Of a stretch of 58,529 bases of DNA, positions 27,316-37,529 are shown piece by piece. The stretch covers positions 1 to 58,529 of the forward strand of contig JAPHTP010000081.1 in the NCBI GenBank assembly GCA_026196875.1, in the 5' to 3' direction. The notes under the pieces are model-generated. The model had not been told where the DNA came from and ran no database searches. It worked only from the letters and a program-made list of their open reading frames with translations. The first letter of the stretch is position 1. Every line of letters begins with the position of its first letter. The position numbers were made by a program, and so were the translations under genes. This DNA comes from Kangiellaceae bacterium (GTDB lineage Bacteria; Pseudomonadota; Gammaproteobacteria; Enterobacterales; Kangiellaceae).

Positions 27316-28494
27316 ATGGATGGCCACAACGCAAGACAGTTTCAACTTTTAGTTTGTAATTCACTATTATTACCTATCATCGCAGTTTGTATCTATTTTC
27401 AACTTACCTGGGTCAGTATCAGCTTACTAATAATTAGTGCCACTTTGCAGTGGCTACAAAAGCCGAAAGCTGACGATACTCCTGCTCAAGACGAAGAAGA
27501 TACTGAAGAAGTCACTTATCACCAAGCCGATGACACCTTGACCGATGCACTTAGACAATTACTACCGATTTGGCAGAGCCAATTAGATACTACAATTAAC
27601 CAATCCTCGGAAGCCATTGACGCTCTTGCCAATCAATTTACTAAGATTACCGACGACATTTCCTTGGCTGTAAACGTAACTAGCTCAGCTAACAGCAAAG
27701 GTGAACGCTTTTCGTCACTTGCCTCAGTTCAGAATTCTTCTGACAGCATCAAGCATGAGTTAGAAAATCTAAAAGACACGCTGCTTCAAATCTCTCAGGC
27801 CGAAAAATCTGCGTTAGAAGAAATTAATAATCTATCAACTTTTATGACGGAACTGACAAAAATGGCGGGCGAAGTCGAAGCACTTGCCGAGCAAACGAAT
27901 TTGCTTGCGCTTAACGCAGCAATTGAAGCCGCAAGGGCCGGCGAACAAGGCAGAGGATTCGCGGTTGTTGCAGATGAAGTTCGCAACCTGGCTAATCAAT
28001 CAAAGGGCACAGGAGAAAACATCCGCAAAAAAATCGATATTATCGGAGAGTCAGTGAATGCCATTTTAGTGTCGGCGACTCAGTCTGCTGAAACCGAAGT
28101 AGAAATGGCAAAGAAAGCCAGTGAAGTGATCCGGGAAGTGATCACTCAACATAAATTTACCGCTTATACATTAGCAGAGTCAGACAATCTCCTGGTCAAC
28201 ATGGGTCAACAAGTTCAAAACGAAATTTCGAAAGTGATTGTTGAACTCCAATTTCAAGATAGGATCAGCCAAAAACTCCGTCATGTTGAGGCAAATCTAT
28301 TGAGTACACACAAAATAATCGAAGAAAGTACCGGTCTCAGCGCTGAGCAAAGATTAGCGAAATTTAAATATTTAAGATCTGAAATCCATGACTCCTATAC
28401 CATGGAAGAAGAGCGACATTCGCACATGCAAGCAATAGGCAAAACCAAAACAAGTACCAAACAATCTGCTAAAGCCGATGTAGAACTGTTTTAA
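27316..28494 (+). CDS. Methyl-accepting chemotaxis-type protein without periplasmic sensor
   Basis: About 392 residues from the ATG at 27316 (an in-frame TTG at 27283 would add 11; neither has a good ribosome-binding site). Two closely spaced hydrophobic helices at the N-terminus (about 8-45) leave almost no periplasmic domain and no HAMP is obvious. The signalling domain is clear, with the hairpin-tip signature [24 protein letters not shown] followed by [14 protein letters not shown] (about 195-235). The C-terminal helical part contains [17 protein letters not shown]. It lies between dctM and dctP, which suggests but does not prove that it reports on the same substrate. It would couple to CheA/CheW encoded elsewhere. 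Confidence 0.85.
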   Translation: MDGHNARQFQLLVCNSLLLPIIAVCIYFQLTWVSISLLIISATLQWLQKPKADDTPAQDEEDTEEVTYHQADDTLTDALRQLLPIWQSQLDTTINQSSEAIDALANQFTKITDDISLAVNVTSSANSKGERFSSLASVQNSSDSIKHELENLKDTLLQISQAEKSALEEINNLSTFMTELTKMAGEVEALAEQTNLLALNAAIEAARAGEQGRGFAVVADEVRNLANQSKGTGENIRKKIDIIGESVNAILVSATQSAETEVEMAKKASEVIREVITQHKFTAYTLAESDNLLVNMGQQVQNEISKVIVELQFQDRISQKLRHVEANLLSTHKIIEESTGLSAEQRLAKFKYLRSEIHDSYTMEEERHSHMQAIGKTKTSTKQSAKADVELF

Positions 28495-28607
28495 TATCCC
28501 TTGTCTCGCAAACCAAAGCAAGAAAGTACTTGATGGAAAGCCACTCACGAAGATCTACTTGGTGAAGTGTAAGCCCTTGTCAAACCAAGGACTCATCGAG
28601 CCGCGCG

Positions 28608-29687
28608 CTATAAGCTATGGCTAATTTCCTTCCACTGATCTGATTTGTCCTTAAATGCTTTGTAGGAGGCATAGATCCTTTTTGACAACTCGTTTGACTG
28701 GCCTTGCTCTTCGACCAGCTTTTCGGAAATTTGTTGTAAGTGATCGAGCACTTCTTGTGGCAACTTCTTCACCTCAACACCATGTTCTTCAACTAAGATC
28801 TTAAGTGCCTGGCTGTTCTTCTCCGAATATTCGGCCAACATATCTGCGTTGGCCGTCAAACATGCAGCGATTACGATATCCTGCAGATCTTTTGGCAAAG
28901 CCTCAAAAGCTTCTTTATTTATCATTGCCTCAAGCGTCGTGCCTGGCTCGTGCCATCCTGGGTAATAATAGAACTTGGCCGCTTTATATAGGCCAAAAGC
29001 TAAATCATTGTACGGCCCAACGAACTCAGCTGCATCGATCCTACCCATTTCCAGAGCAGAGAAAATTTCTCCGCCGGCAATGAGTTCAGGCGTACCACCG
29101 GCCCGTCTTAGAACTTCTCCGCCCAATCCAGGGATACGCATTTTCAGTCCCTTAAGATCTTCAATACTGTTAATTTCTTTGTTAAACCATCCAGCCATTT
29201 GCACGTCGGTATTTCCTACGGGCATGGGAATAAGGTTGTAAGGAGCATAGAGCTCCTGCCATAGCTCCAAGCCACCACCCTTTAATAACCAACCGTTCAT
29301 TTCTTGTGCATTTAAACCAAAAGGAACCGAACTAAAAAATGAAGCTGCAGGTAGTTTTCCTTTCCAATAGTATGAAGCGCCGTGGCCCATTTGCACGCTT
29401 CCAGAAGAAACTTCATCAAACACTTGAAGCGGCGGAACTAATTCGCCGGCGCCATAAACCTTGACTTGTAAACGACCGTTACTGAGTTTACCAATCAATT
29501 CAGCTAGATGCTCCGCCCCGGTACCTAAACCTTGAAAACCCGGAGGCCAAGTTGTCACCATATTCCACTTAATGGTTTCTTGTGAAGCTTTCTCACCCTG
29601 AGCAGCAGATCCACAATCCGTTTTTTGTCCACATGCACCCAACAATGTTGCAGCTCCGGCTGCAGCAATAAAATTTCTTCTTTTCAT
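28608..29687 (-). CDS. dctP: TRAP transporter substrate-binding protein (DctP/TakP type)
   Basis: A 359-residue periplasmic binding protein. The N-terminus MKRRNFIAAAG has a twin-arginine-like RRNF motif and is followed by a lipobox-like LLGAC (Cys19), so it may be a Tat- or Sec-exported lipoprotein. The mature part matches the COG4663 branch: WNMVTTWPPGFQGLGTGAE near residue 41, GAGELVPPLQVFDEV, and the conserved substrate-contacting segment GGEIFSALEMGRIDAAEFVGP (about 205-225) with YYPGWHEPGT after it. TakP-like members bind alpha-keto acids as a cation complex; the precise ligand here is inferred. It faces the dctQM genes from the opposite strand, with the MCP gene between them. Confidence 0.9.
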   Translation of the reverse strand: MKRRNFIAAAGAATLLGACGQKTDCGSAAQGEKASQETIKWNMVTTWPPGFQGLGTGAEHLAELIGKLSNGRLQVKVYGAGELVPPLQVFDEVSSGSVQMGHGASYYWKGKLPAASFFSSVPFGLNAQEMNGWLLKGGGLELWQELYAPYNLIPMPVGNTDVQMAGWFNKEINSIEDLKGLKMRIPGLGGEVLRRAGGTPELIAGGEIFSALEMGRIDAAEFVGPYNDLAFGLYKAAKFYYYPGWHEPGTTLEAMINKEAFEALPKDLQDIVIAACLTANADMLAEYSEKNSQALKILVEEHGVEVKKLPQEVLDHLQQISEKLVEEQGQSNELSKRIYASYKAFKDKSDQWKEISHSL

Positions 29688-29702
29688 TTTCTACTTTCCT
29701 TC

Positions 29703-29728
29703 AAAACGACAAAACCCTCATCAGAGGG
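29703..29728 (-). terminator. Minus-strand terminator between the relic and dctP
   Basis: On the minus strand, CCCTC / GAGGG with a 4-base loop followed by TTTTGTCGTTTT. It lies just before the dctP start, so it cannot terminate dctP. It most likely belonged to the decayed gene upstream, and may now act as a leader attenuator for any transcript entering dctP from there. Confidence 0.65.
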
Positions 29729-29793
29729 CCTTTATCAATTCCTAGCAAGTGGTTTTATTTGAGATGTTTACTAACATCCTAACCATCTTGACT

Positions 29794-30140
29794 CTAAACT
29801 CTTTTGCCCATCACAGTTGGTGACTCTTCCAGCTCCGCTACGATTGGAGTCATTCCAGCGATTTAGGAAGTCATATAAACAGACCCCGCCTAAAATTTCA
29901 ACGATTTGATTTTCAGACCGCTGTTAGCCCATTTATGGAGATAATTGCTCGGTAGCACCATTAGGTGTAGATATGTTAGCGAATAGAACTCCAGCTTCAG
30001 AGTATAGTGTTAACAGTTTTTGATTTTCTTTGCATGCTAAATAGACAATCCAGGGCAAACCCCGAGATTTTTTCAAAATTAGCGAAATCTTCTGCTAATT
30101 CAGGCGTTGTAGATTTATATAGAACTTACCTAAAGGCCAT
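29794..30140 (-). pseudogene. Decayed carboxymuconolactone decarboxylase / AhpD-like gene
   Basis: On the minus strand an ATG at 30140 opens MAFR and then a stop, after which the same frame reads TTPELAEDFANFEKISGF and LFSMQRKSKTVNTIL, the typical N-terminus of this family (usually ...PELAE...MGFVPNSLLTMQRKPK...). Further stops and frame changes follow. From about 29920 another frame reads NQIVEIL, then FLNRWNDS, and one base of frameshift later AELEESPTVMGKRV and a stop at 29794: the family's usual C-terminus (EIVE...FLNRWNDSMATELEESP). About 75 codons of the middle, including the catalytic CxxC region, are missing. Premature stop, frameshifts and an internal deletion show it is non-functional. 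Confidence 0.75.
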
Positions 30141-30167
30141 GGATATAACTTAGTTGAATAAAACTAA

Positions 30168-30189
30168 GTGGATTAAGTGTGGATTAAGT
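30168..30189. repeat. Perfect tandem 11-bp repeat
   Basis: GTGGATTAAGT occurs twice head to tail (30168-30178 and 30179-30189), immediately after an 8-bp inverted repeat. The 11-bp period equals one helical turn, as in tandem OmpR-type operators. It lies upstream of both the relic gene (minus) and the 30.37 kb gene (plus). Confidence 0.6.
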
Positions 30190-30373
30190 TATGCTCTGTA
30201 TTGTTAACCCAGCATAAAACAAACGATACTGTATATGCAATAATTAGCACCGAGAACCGGAGTTCAGTGAGAGGTAACAATCTATATAAATTGTGGGTAT
30301 AAACTTTGGGATTAAAATATGGTCCTATTAACATAGGCGACTAGAATCAATACCAATGGCAAGGAGCAAAAAC

Positions 30374-31582
30374 TTGAAGAACAATCTGGTTAGGATTTTC
30401 GTTGTACTAACGCTGGCGTTAGGTGCATTACTAGTCTGGCGCTCTTCCACTATTGAAGAAGAATTTAACGCGGAGCCCAATAAGGCTATCGAATATGATG
30501 GCGCCGATTCTTCAGTCCGGTCAAACACTAATTCAAATACCGAAAGCGCTTCTTCGCTCGCCGAATCAAAGCCGCAACTAGACAATACCAATCACTACCA
30601 ATTGGGATTGGACGCAGCCAACCGAGCTAAAAATAAATTTGTATCCGAGATCGGCTTGTATTTTGTTGATGATTCCGCCATGTATGATCTACTCAAACAA
30701 GGCAGTCTGAGCGAGCTTTACATTGCAGCACTTTCAAATACAGATAGTCCTAAAGCCCATTTTTATATGGCGATGGTTGAGTTAAGCTGTGAAATTAATC
30801 AGATGAATATCCAATTTAACCAACAACAAGCAAATATGCAGCCTCCTGAGAATGGCAGTATTCCCCCGGAAACGGAGGAGTTTTACGACGGCATAGAAGA
30901 GGGTTCGCAGCAATTGATGAGTGGAGTCGAATCTGAGTGTATTCAAGTTTCTACAATGAAGGAAAATAACCAGGAATTTATTGAAGGTAAATTCCTCGAG
31001 TTATTTGGCAAAAAATCTTTTAAAGAATTATTTGGCTCTATAGATGATAGCAAAGAATCTGCGGAAAGATTTTTTGAACTTACTGACATGCAACCATCTG
31101 AATTACTTAACAGAAACCTGTCGTTCGAATTCGACTTAAAATCCAAGGATGAACAGGTAAAAAACCAAGCCTATAAGGATTTGGTCAGCTCTTCATTAGA
31201 CTCACCCGATTTTTTCTTAGTGAATAAGACTTGCTCTTATCACTCCGACTGCAAGAAAGCCATTGGCAACGAAGATTATCTAAAGTACATAGAGGCCGGG
31301 GCTTTTTTAGGCGTTAGAGGAACGTTAGATAATTGGACTCGAGAACTTAGCAAGCAACAAAGATTTGACGAAGAACTCGCTTGGTTGAAATACCAACGTG
31401 ACTTAATTCGCTTGGGATGTACTTATGGCAATATTCGTTTTGACGATATGCGCGTATCCAATCAAATTCGGATACTCGAAGAAAAGCTCAATGATTCCCA
31501 GCATGCTAGTGGTGAAACAATCTATAATCGTTTGGTCAATTCAAAACTTAGTCAAGCGAGGCAGTCATTGGGTTGCTCATGA
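30374..31582 (+). CDS. Membrane-anchored periplasmic protein, unknown
   Basis: I chose the TTG at 30374 as the start because AAGGAG lies 8 bases ahead of it; the upstream in-frame ATG at 30356 would place that ribosome-binding site inside the gene. The protein has about 402 residues, with an N-terminal hydrophobic anchor (LVRIFVVLTLALGALLVW) followed by an acidic, Ser/Asn-rich linker and a mostly helical soluble part. Cysteines in VELSCEIN, ESECIQ, KTCSYHSDCKKAI, RLGCTYG and the terminal LGCS suggest disulphides in the periplasm. I recognise no family. It lies 30 bases ahead of the MerR-type regulator and may be co-transcribed with it. Confidence 0.72.
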   Translation: MKNNLVRIFVVLTLALGALLVWRSSTIEEEFNAEPNKAIEYDGADSSVRSNTNSNTESASSLAESKPQLDNTNHYQLGLDAANRAKNKFVSEIGLYFVDDSAMYDLLKQGSLSELYIAALSNTDSPKAHFYMAMVELSCEINQMNIQFNQQQANMQPPENGSIPPETEEFYDGIEEGSQQLMSGVESECIQVSTMKENNQEFIEGKFLELFGKKSFKELFGSIDDSKESAERFFELTDMQPSELLNRNLSFEFDLKSKDEQVKNQAYKDLVSSSLDSPDFFLVNKTCSYHSDCKKAIGNEDYLKYIEAGAFLGVRGTLDNWTRELSKQQRFDEELAWLKYQRDLIRLGCTYGNIRFDDMRVSNQIRILEEKLNDSQHASGETIYNRLVNSKLSQARQSLGCS

Positions 31583-31612
31583 CTTAATCGCTCTCAAAAT
31601 CATTTAGAAGAT

Positions 31613-32137
31613 ATGCTAACTATTTCAAAATTAGCCAAGCAGTTTAACATTTCCCGTACCACGCTCTTGTACTATGAAAAAGAAGGTTTGATTGTGCCTG
31701 CGAACCGTTCTGAAAACGGTTATCGCTGGTACGGTGATAAAGAAATTAAACAGCTACAAAAAATAGTTAACTACCGCGCTTTTGGGCTTTCCATTCCCGA
31801 TATCAAGAACTTACTCAACTCCCCCCAGAATAATAAACAACGTTCTACCTTAGAAAAACAATTTGCCAATTTAGAACAGGAAATACAAAAGCTAAAGCAA
31901 CAACAACTAGCCATTGTTAATTTTTTAGGTGATATTAAAAAACTTAAATCCTCTCAGATGACCAAGGAAAAATGGACTGAAATCATGCGTTCTTCCGGTA
32001 TGAACGATGAAGATATGCATAACTGGCATATTCAGTTTGAACGCGCCCAACCCGAAGGGCATCAGGATTTTTTGGAGCCCTTGGGGATAGTTCCAAATGA
32101 AATAAAAAGAATTAGAACCTGGAGCAAGTTGGAATAG
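31613..32137 (+). CDS. MerR-family transcriptional regulator
   Basis: A 174-residue regulator. The N-terminal winged helix-turn-helix (about 1-70) has the family signature ISKLAKQFNISRTTLLYYEKEGLI followed by NGYRWYGDKEIKQLQKI. A dimerising coiled coil follows (about 80-115, QFANLEQEIQKLKQQQ). The C-terminal part has no Cys pair for metal binding and resembles short small-molecule or orphan MerR proteins (WTEIMRSSGMNDEDMHNWHIQFE). Regulated genes are unknown; the upstream anchored protein is one candidate. Confidence 0.87.
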   Translation: MLTISKLAKQFNISRTTLLYYEKEGLIVPANRSENGYRWYGDKEIKQLQKIVNYRAFGLSIPDIKNLLNSPQNNKQRSTLEKQFANLEQEIQKLKQQQLAIVNFLGDIKKLKSSQMTKEKWTEIMRSSGMNDEDMHNWHIQFERAQPEGHQDFLEPLGIVPNEIKRIRTWSKLE

Positions 32138-32228
32138 AAATACTACTGTCCATAAATTTCAAAAACAGATGGAATTATCTGAAGAATTCCTTAGATGTCA
32201 CTCTGACTTAATTCCCCTTGGTATCGCA

Positions 32229-33071
32229 TTATTTTTCGACAGGAAGCTCTTCTCTCGCTCCCCACTCACTCCAGGAACCATCGTAAACAGTTAAATTCTT
32301 ATACCCGACTTCATCCGCAGCTAGTGCCAGAACGCTAGCAGTTACACCGGAACCACAACTGAATACCAGTTTCTCTGCATCTGAATTGACGACTTGGCTA
32401 AAAGCGTCACCGATTACTTTTTTACTTTTAAATATGTGATCTTCAATTAAGTCACTAAAAGGAAGACAACTTGAATTGGGTATATGCCCACCGCGCAATC
32501 CTCCTCGGGGTTCAGCTTCAGTACCTTCAAATCGTCCTTTTGAACGGGCATCGATCACTTGAACAGATACTTCATCTATTGAAGTTAGTACTTGCTCCAA
32601 AGAGAAAACCATATCGGGATTGAAAGATGCGGTAAAATTTCCAACAGAGTTCGACTTCGAAAAAGACTCGTCAATAGCATTTCCAGCTGCTGCCCACTTG
32701 GGTAAGCCGCCATTTAATATCGCTACATTTTCATGGCCAAAAACTTTAAACATCCACCAAGCACGAGGTGATGAGAAAACGCCCATAGCATCATACGCTA
32801 TCACTATTGAGTCCTGGTTAATCCCCAATGCCCTAACGGCCGACTCAAACTTCTCAGGAGAAGGTAACATATGCGGGAGGTCAGTGTTGTCGTCACAGAT
32901 TTCGGTATCAAAGTTAAACTCTTTGGCACCTTGGATTACGATCGGTGAAGGTTCGATAGGTGCGCCGTTTGGCATTTTTTTCATGGTGGCATCAAGCACG
33001 ACAACCTGCGGATCGCTTAGATGTTTACTCAGCCAATCGATGCAAACGATATTAGATTCTAGTTGTAACAT
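32229..33071 (-). CDS. sseA: 3-mercaptopyruvate sulfurtransferase-like tandem rhodanese
   Basis: A 280-residue protein with two rhodanese domains. The N-terminal inactive domain (about 10-135) starts IVCIDWLSKHLSDPQVVVLDA. The C-terminal active domain (about 160-275) has the catalytic loop CGSGVTAS, where Cys is the sulphur acceptor and the Gly-Ser-Gly-Val-Thr pattern is that of mercaptopyruvate sulfurtransferase rather than thiosulfate sulfurtransferase (usually CRKGVTA). It transfers sulphur from 3-mercaptopyruvate to thiols or cyanide. It lies about 100 bases after hemB on the same strand with a stem-loop between them. Confidence 0.85.
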   Translation of the reverse strand: MLQLESNIVCIDWLSKHLSDPQVVVLDATMKKMPNGAPIEPSPIVIQGAKEFNFDTEICDDNTDLPHMLPSPEKFESAVRALGINQDSIVIAYDAMGVFSSPRAWWMFKVFGHENVAILNGGLPKWAAAGNAIDESFSKSNSVGNFTASFNPDMVFSLEQVLTSIDEVSVQVIDARSKGRFEGTEAEPRGGLRGGHIPNSSCLPFSDLIEDHIFKSKKVIGDAFSQVVNSDAEKLVFSCGSGVTASVLALAADEVGYKNLTVYDGSWSEWGAREELPVEK

Positions 33072-33098
33072 GAAAATTCCTTTTTAATAAGCACCGCT

Positions 33099-33135
33099 AA
33101 TCAGCCTTGTCCCTCGCAAGGGGCAGAAGCTGATT
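33099..33135 (-). terminator. Stem-loop between hemB and the sulfurtransferase gene
   Basis: Inverted repeat AATCAGC / GCTGATT with an additional inner CTTG/CAAG pairing. It starts about 36 bases past the hemB stop (minus strand). No T-run follows, so it may be an RNA-stability hairpin rather than an efficient terminator. Confidence 0.45.
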
Positions 33136-33171
33136 AAACCAAGTTTAAACAGTTGATTCAAAATCAAAAAC

Positions 33172-35416
<2,245 letters not shown>

Positions 35417-35497
35417 TTAAAGATATCTTTAAGTTTACACCATTGAAGAAAAATGGTCTTTCACTGAAACAATTGATTCGAAATATGCCGGCAAATT

Positions 35498-36067
35498 TTA
35501 ACTTCTTAGCATTTGACCGGTTTCAATATCGATTATTTGAGAAGCATCTTGTCCGCCGACTTCCCCGCTGACAACAAGATCAAGTTGATTACCCATTTGA
35601 ACTTTAATCGCACAGGCATCAGTCATAGCAGGTTCACCGGACAAATTACAACTGGTCGATACCAGTGGCATACCAATAGCCTCACAGATTGCGTAAGCAA
35701 TCGGATGTTGAGTAATTCTAACGGCAATTTTGGGGTGAGTTCCGCAAAGCTCAATCGGCAAGTTTTGCTCTCGAGGTATTAACCAAGTGGTCGCTCTCTC
35801 TCTAGGCTCTGATATTTGATTGAGTTGGTCTTTTGTTAGAGGCTGGATGTACTTACCCGCTTGCTGAATATCGCTGACTAAAATGATCAGCCCTTTCTCA
35901 GCCGGCCGCTGTTTTATCTTAAGGATTTTTTTGAGGGCTTCCAGATTATCTGGCGCACAGCCTAATCCAAAAGTTGATTCGGTGGGGTAAGCGATAACGC
36001 CGCCTTGGCAAATAACCTCAGCGGCATTATTTATTTGGGTCGGGTCTACTTTAACGTGGTTACGCAT
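35498..36067 (-). CDS. tsaC: Threonylcarbamoyl-AMP synthase (YrdC/Sua5 family)
   Basis: A 189-residue single-domain protein that makes threonylcarbamoyl-AMP from threonine, bicarbonate and ATP for the t6A modification of tRNAs. Motifs include the N-terminal GGVIAYPTESTFGLGCAP, the KQRPAEKGLIILVSD nucleotide-binding segment (about 52-67) and PLVSTSCNLSGEPA (about 135-148). It lacks the Sua5 C-terminal domain, so TsaC is the right name; E. coli TsaC has 190 residues. It lies between purE and hemF on the same strand, with 42 bases to purE. Confidence 0.94.
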   Translation of the reverse strand: MRNHVKVDPTQINNAAEVICQGGVIAYPTESTFGLGCAPDNLEALKKILKIKQRPAEKGLIILVSDIQQAGKYIQPLTKDQLNQISEPRERATTWLIPREQNLPIELCGTHPKIAVRITQHPIAYAICEAIGMPLVSTSCNLSGEPAMTDACAIKVQMGNQLDLVVSGEVGGQDASQIIDIETGQMLRS

Positions 36068-36109
36068 CTACATGTATTTTTGTTCTCAACCAACCCCTAA
36101 AAGCGTCGC

Positions 36110-36610
36110 TTAAAGTGTTTGCTGAAGAGCGGCGTCTTTGGCAATAACAGCTTCTGCATTAGCTTTACGGTCATTCGCGACAGTTTCTGCGACTGCTGGA
36201 TCAGCGATAGCTAACATTTGCGCAGCTAAGTAAGCGGCATTCTTCGCACCGGCTTTACCAATAGCAACGGTAGCTACTGGAACGCCAGCAGGCATCATAA
36301 CAGTTGAAAGTAGTGCATCTTGACCTTTAAGTGGGCCGCCGTCCATTGGAACACCAATTACAGGCTTAGTAGTTAAACCAGCAACAGCACCGGCCAAGTG
36401 GGCAGCAAGACCTGCTGCGCAAATGAATATCTCACAACCACGAGACTCAGCATCCTTTACGAATTCGTGAGTAGCAGCAGGTGTACGGTGTGCAGAAGTA
36501 ACTTTAACTTCACAAGTAACACCCAAGTCCTTAAGGACTTTGTAGGTGTTTTCCATTACTGGCCAGTCAGAGTCTGACCCCATTAAAATTGCAACAAATG
36601 CATTGCTCAT
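36110..36610 (-). CDS. purE: 5-(carboxyamino)imidazole ribonucleotide mutase
   Basis: A 166-residue class I PurE, which converts N5-CAIR to CAIR in purine synthesis. Signatures are ILMGSDSDWPVM (about 8-19) for ribonucleotide binding, TSAHRTP with the catalytic His (about 39-45) and ICAAGLAAHLAGAVAG (about 63-78). It carries a C-terminal tail richer in Ala than E. coli PurE. purK, normally adjacent because class I PurE needs its product, does not follow; tsaC does, so purK must be elsewhere. The coding sequence contains a perfect 16-bp palindrome at 36525-36540. Confidence 0.95.
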   Translation of the reverse strand: MSNAFVAILMGSDSDWPVMENTYKVLKDLGVTCEVKVTSAHRTPAATHEFVKDAESRGCEIFICAAGLAAHLAGAVAGLTTKPVIGVPMDGGPLKGQDALLSTVMMPAGVPVATVAIGKAGAKNAAYLAAQMLAIADPAVAETVANDRKANAEAVIAKDAALQQTL

Positions 36611-36884
36611 TGCGATACCTTTTAAATAAAGTGATTAATATCTATGCCTTCAACACTTCCATTTGAAACCTATTTCCAAAAAGCCGCTGAAGACTGGAAT
36701 TCTAAGTAAAGACGCTTCTGTCTAAAATTCAACCAAAATTTGAAGGGGCGTATTCTAACAAAAGCCTATTTGAAAAGGGAAGAGTTTCACTCGATAGAAA
36801 AGAACTATTTCCCCTTAAATTCGCCTAGTTCGACAAGATTAGTTAATATTCGCCCTTTTTCAACAACCAATTATCAATCTCATC

Positions 36885-37529
36885 ATGCTTAACCAGCAAT
36901 TCAGTGCGCAAGACAGTGAGCTGTTAGAACAAATAATGCAGGCTCGACGGGATGTTAGAGGCAACCGCTTTGCCACTCGTCCTGTTGCTCAGAAACTAGT
37001 GGACAAAGTGTTACAGGCAGCAAGCTATGCTCCTTCAGTTGGTTTCTCACAGCCTTGGGAATTCGTGATGGTTAGTAATCAATCAACCAAACAAGCGATA
37101 GCTGAGAGTTTTCGCACGGTAAATCAATCCGCTCAGCAGCAATTTGGCGACACAAAGCAGCAGCTTTACCAAAGCCTCAAACTTGAAGGCATCATGGAGG
37201 CACCTATCAATATCGCCGTCTTCTACCGACCTTCAAAACTGCCGGTGTTAGGCCAGTCCTCCATGCAGGAAACAGGGAAATACAGTGTAGTTTGCGCTAT
37301 TCAGAACATGTGGTTGATGGCTCGAAGTCTTAATCTGGGGATCGGCTGGGTGAGCATTTTAGAACCTCAAGAAGTAAAGCAGGTTTTAAGCGCCCCAGAA
37401 GATGCTGAATTGGTCGCCTATCTATGCTTGGGCCATGTAAAAGAATTTCTAGACAAACCAGAGCTTGAAGAGCTTAACTGGGAAAAGCGAAAGCCACTTG
37501 AAAGCTGTGTATTTGACGAATCTTATTAA
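36885..37529 (+). CDS. bluB: 5,6-dimethylbenzimidazole synthase
   Basis: A 214-residue nitroreductase-fold flavoenzyme that cannibalises reduced FMN to make dimethylbenzimidazole, the lower ligand of vitamin B12. Key family segments are RRDVRGNRF (about 18-26), ASYAPSVGFSQPWEFVMV (about 47-64), SLKLEGIMEAPINIAVFY (about 106-123), the MQETGKYSVVCAIQNMWLMAR region and LGIGWVSI. It is divergent from purE. No other cobalamin genes and no B12 riboswitch are visible near it. This could provide lower ligand for salvaged corrinoids. Confidence 0.9.
   Translation: MLNQQFSAQDSELLEQIMQARRDVRGNRFATRPVAQKLVDKVLQAASYAPSVGFSQPWEFVMVSNQSTKQAIAESFRTVNQSAQQQFGDTKQQLYQSLKLEGIMEAPINIAVFYRPSKLPVLGQSSMQETGKYSVVCAIQNMWLMARSLNLGIGWVSILEPQEVKQVLSAPEDAELVAYLCLGHVKEFLDKPELEELNWEKRKPLESCVFDESY

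Larger units (their letters stand above)
29688..30355. other. Apparent intergenic region holding a gene relic
   Basis: 668 bases without an intact gene. It contains a minus-strand terminator hairpin (29703-29728), a decayed carboxymuconolactone-decarboxylase-type pseudogene (29794-30140), a small inverted repeat (ACTTAGTT/AACTAAGT, 30148-30169), an 11-bp tandem repeat (30168-30189) and the upstream region of the following plus-strand gene. Confidence 0.65.

Noticed and set aside
30168-30189. A second DnaA-box cluster (TGTGGATTA twice)
   Set aside because: Both copies miss the consensus at an important position and no AT-rich unwinding region accompanies them; kept only as a tandem repeat.
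36611-36884. Possible cobalamin riboswitch upstream of bluB
   Set aside because: No B12-box consensus (AGCCAGGAGACC-like) is present, and the region is short and AT-rich.
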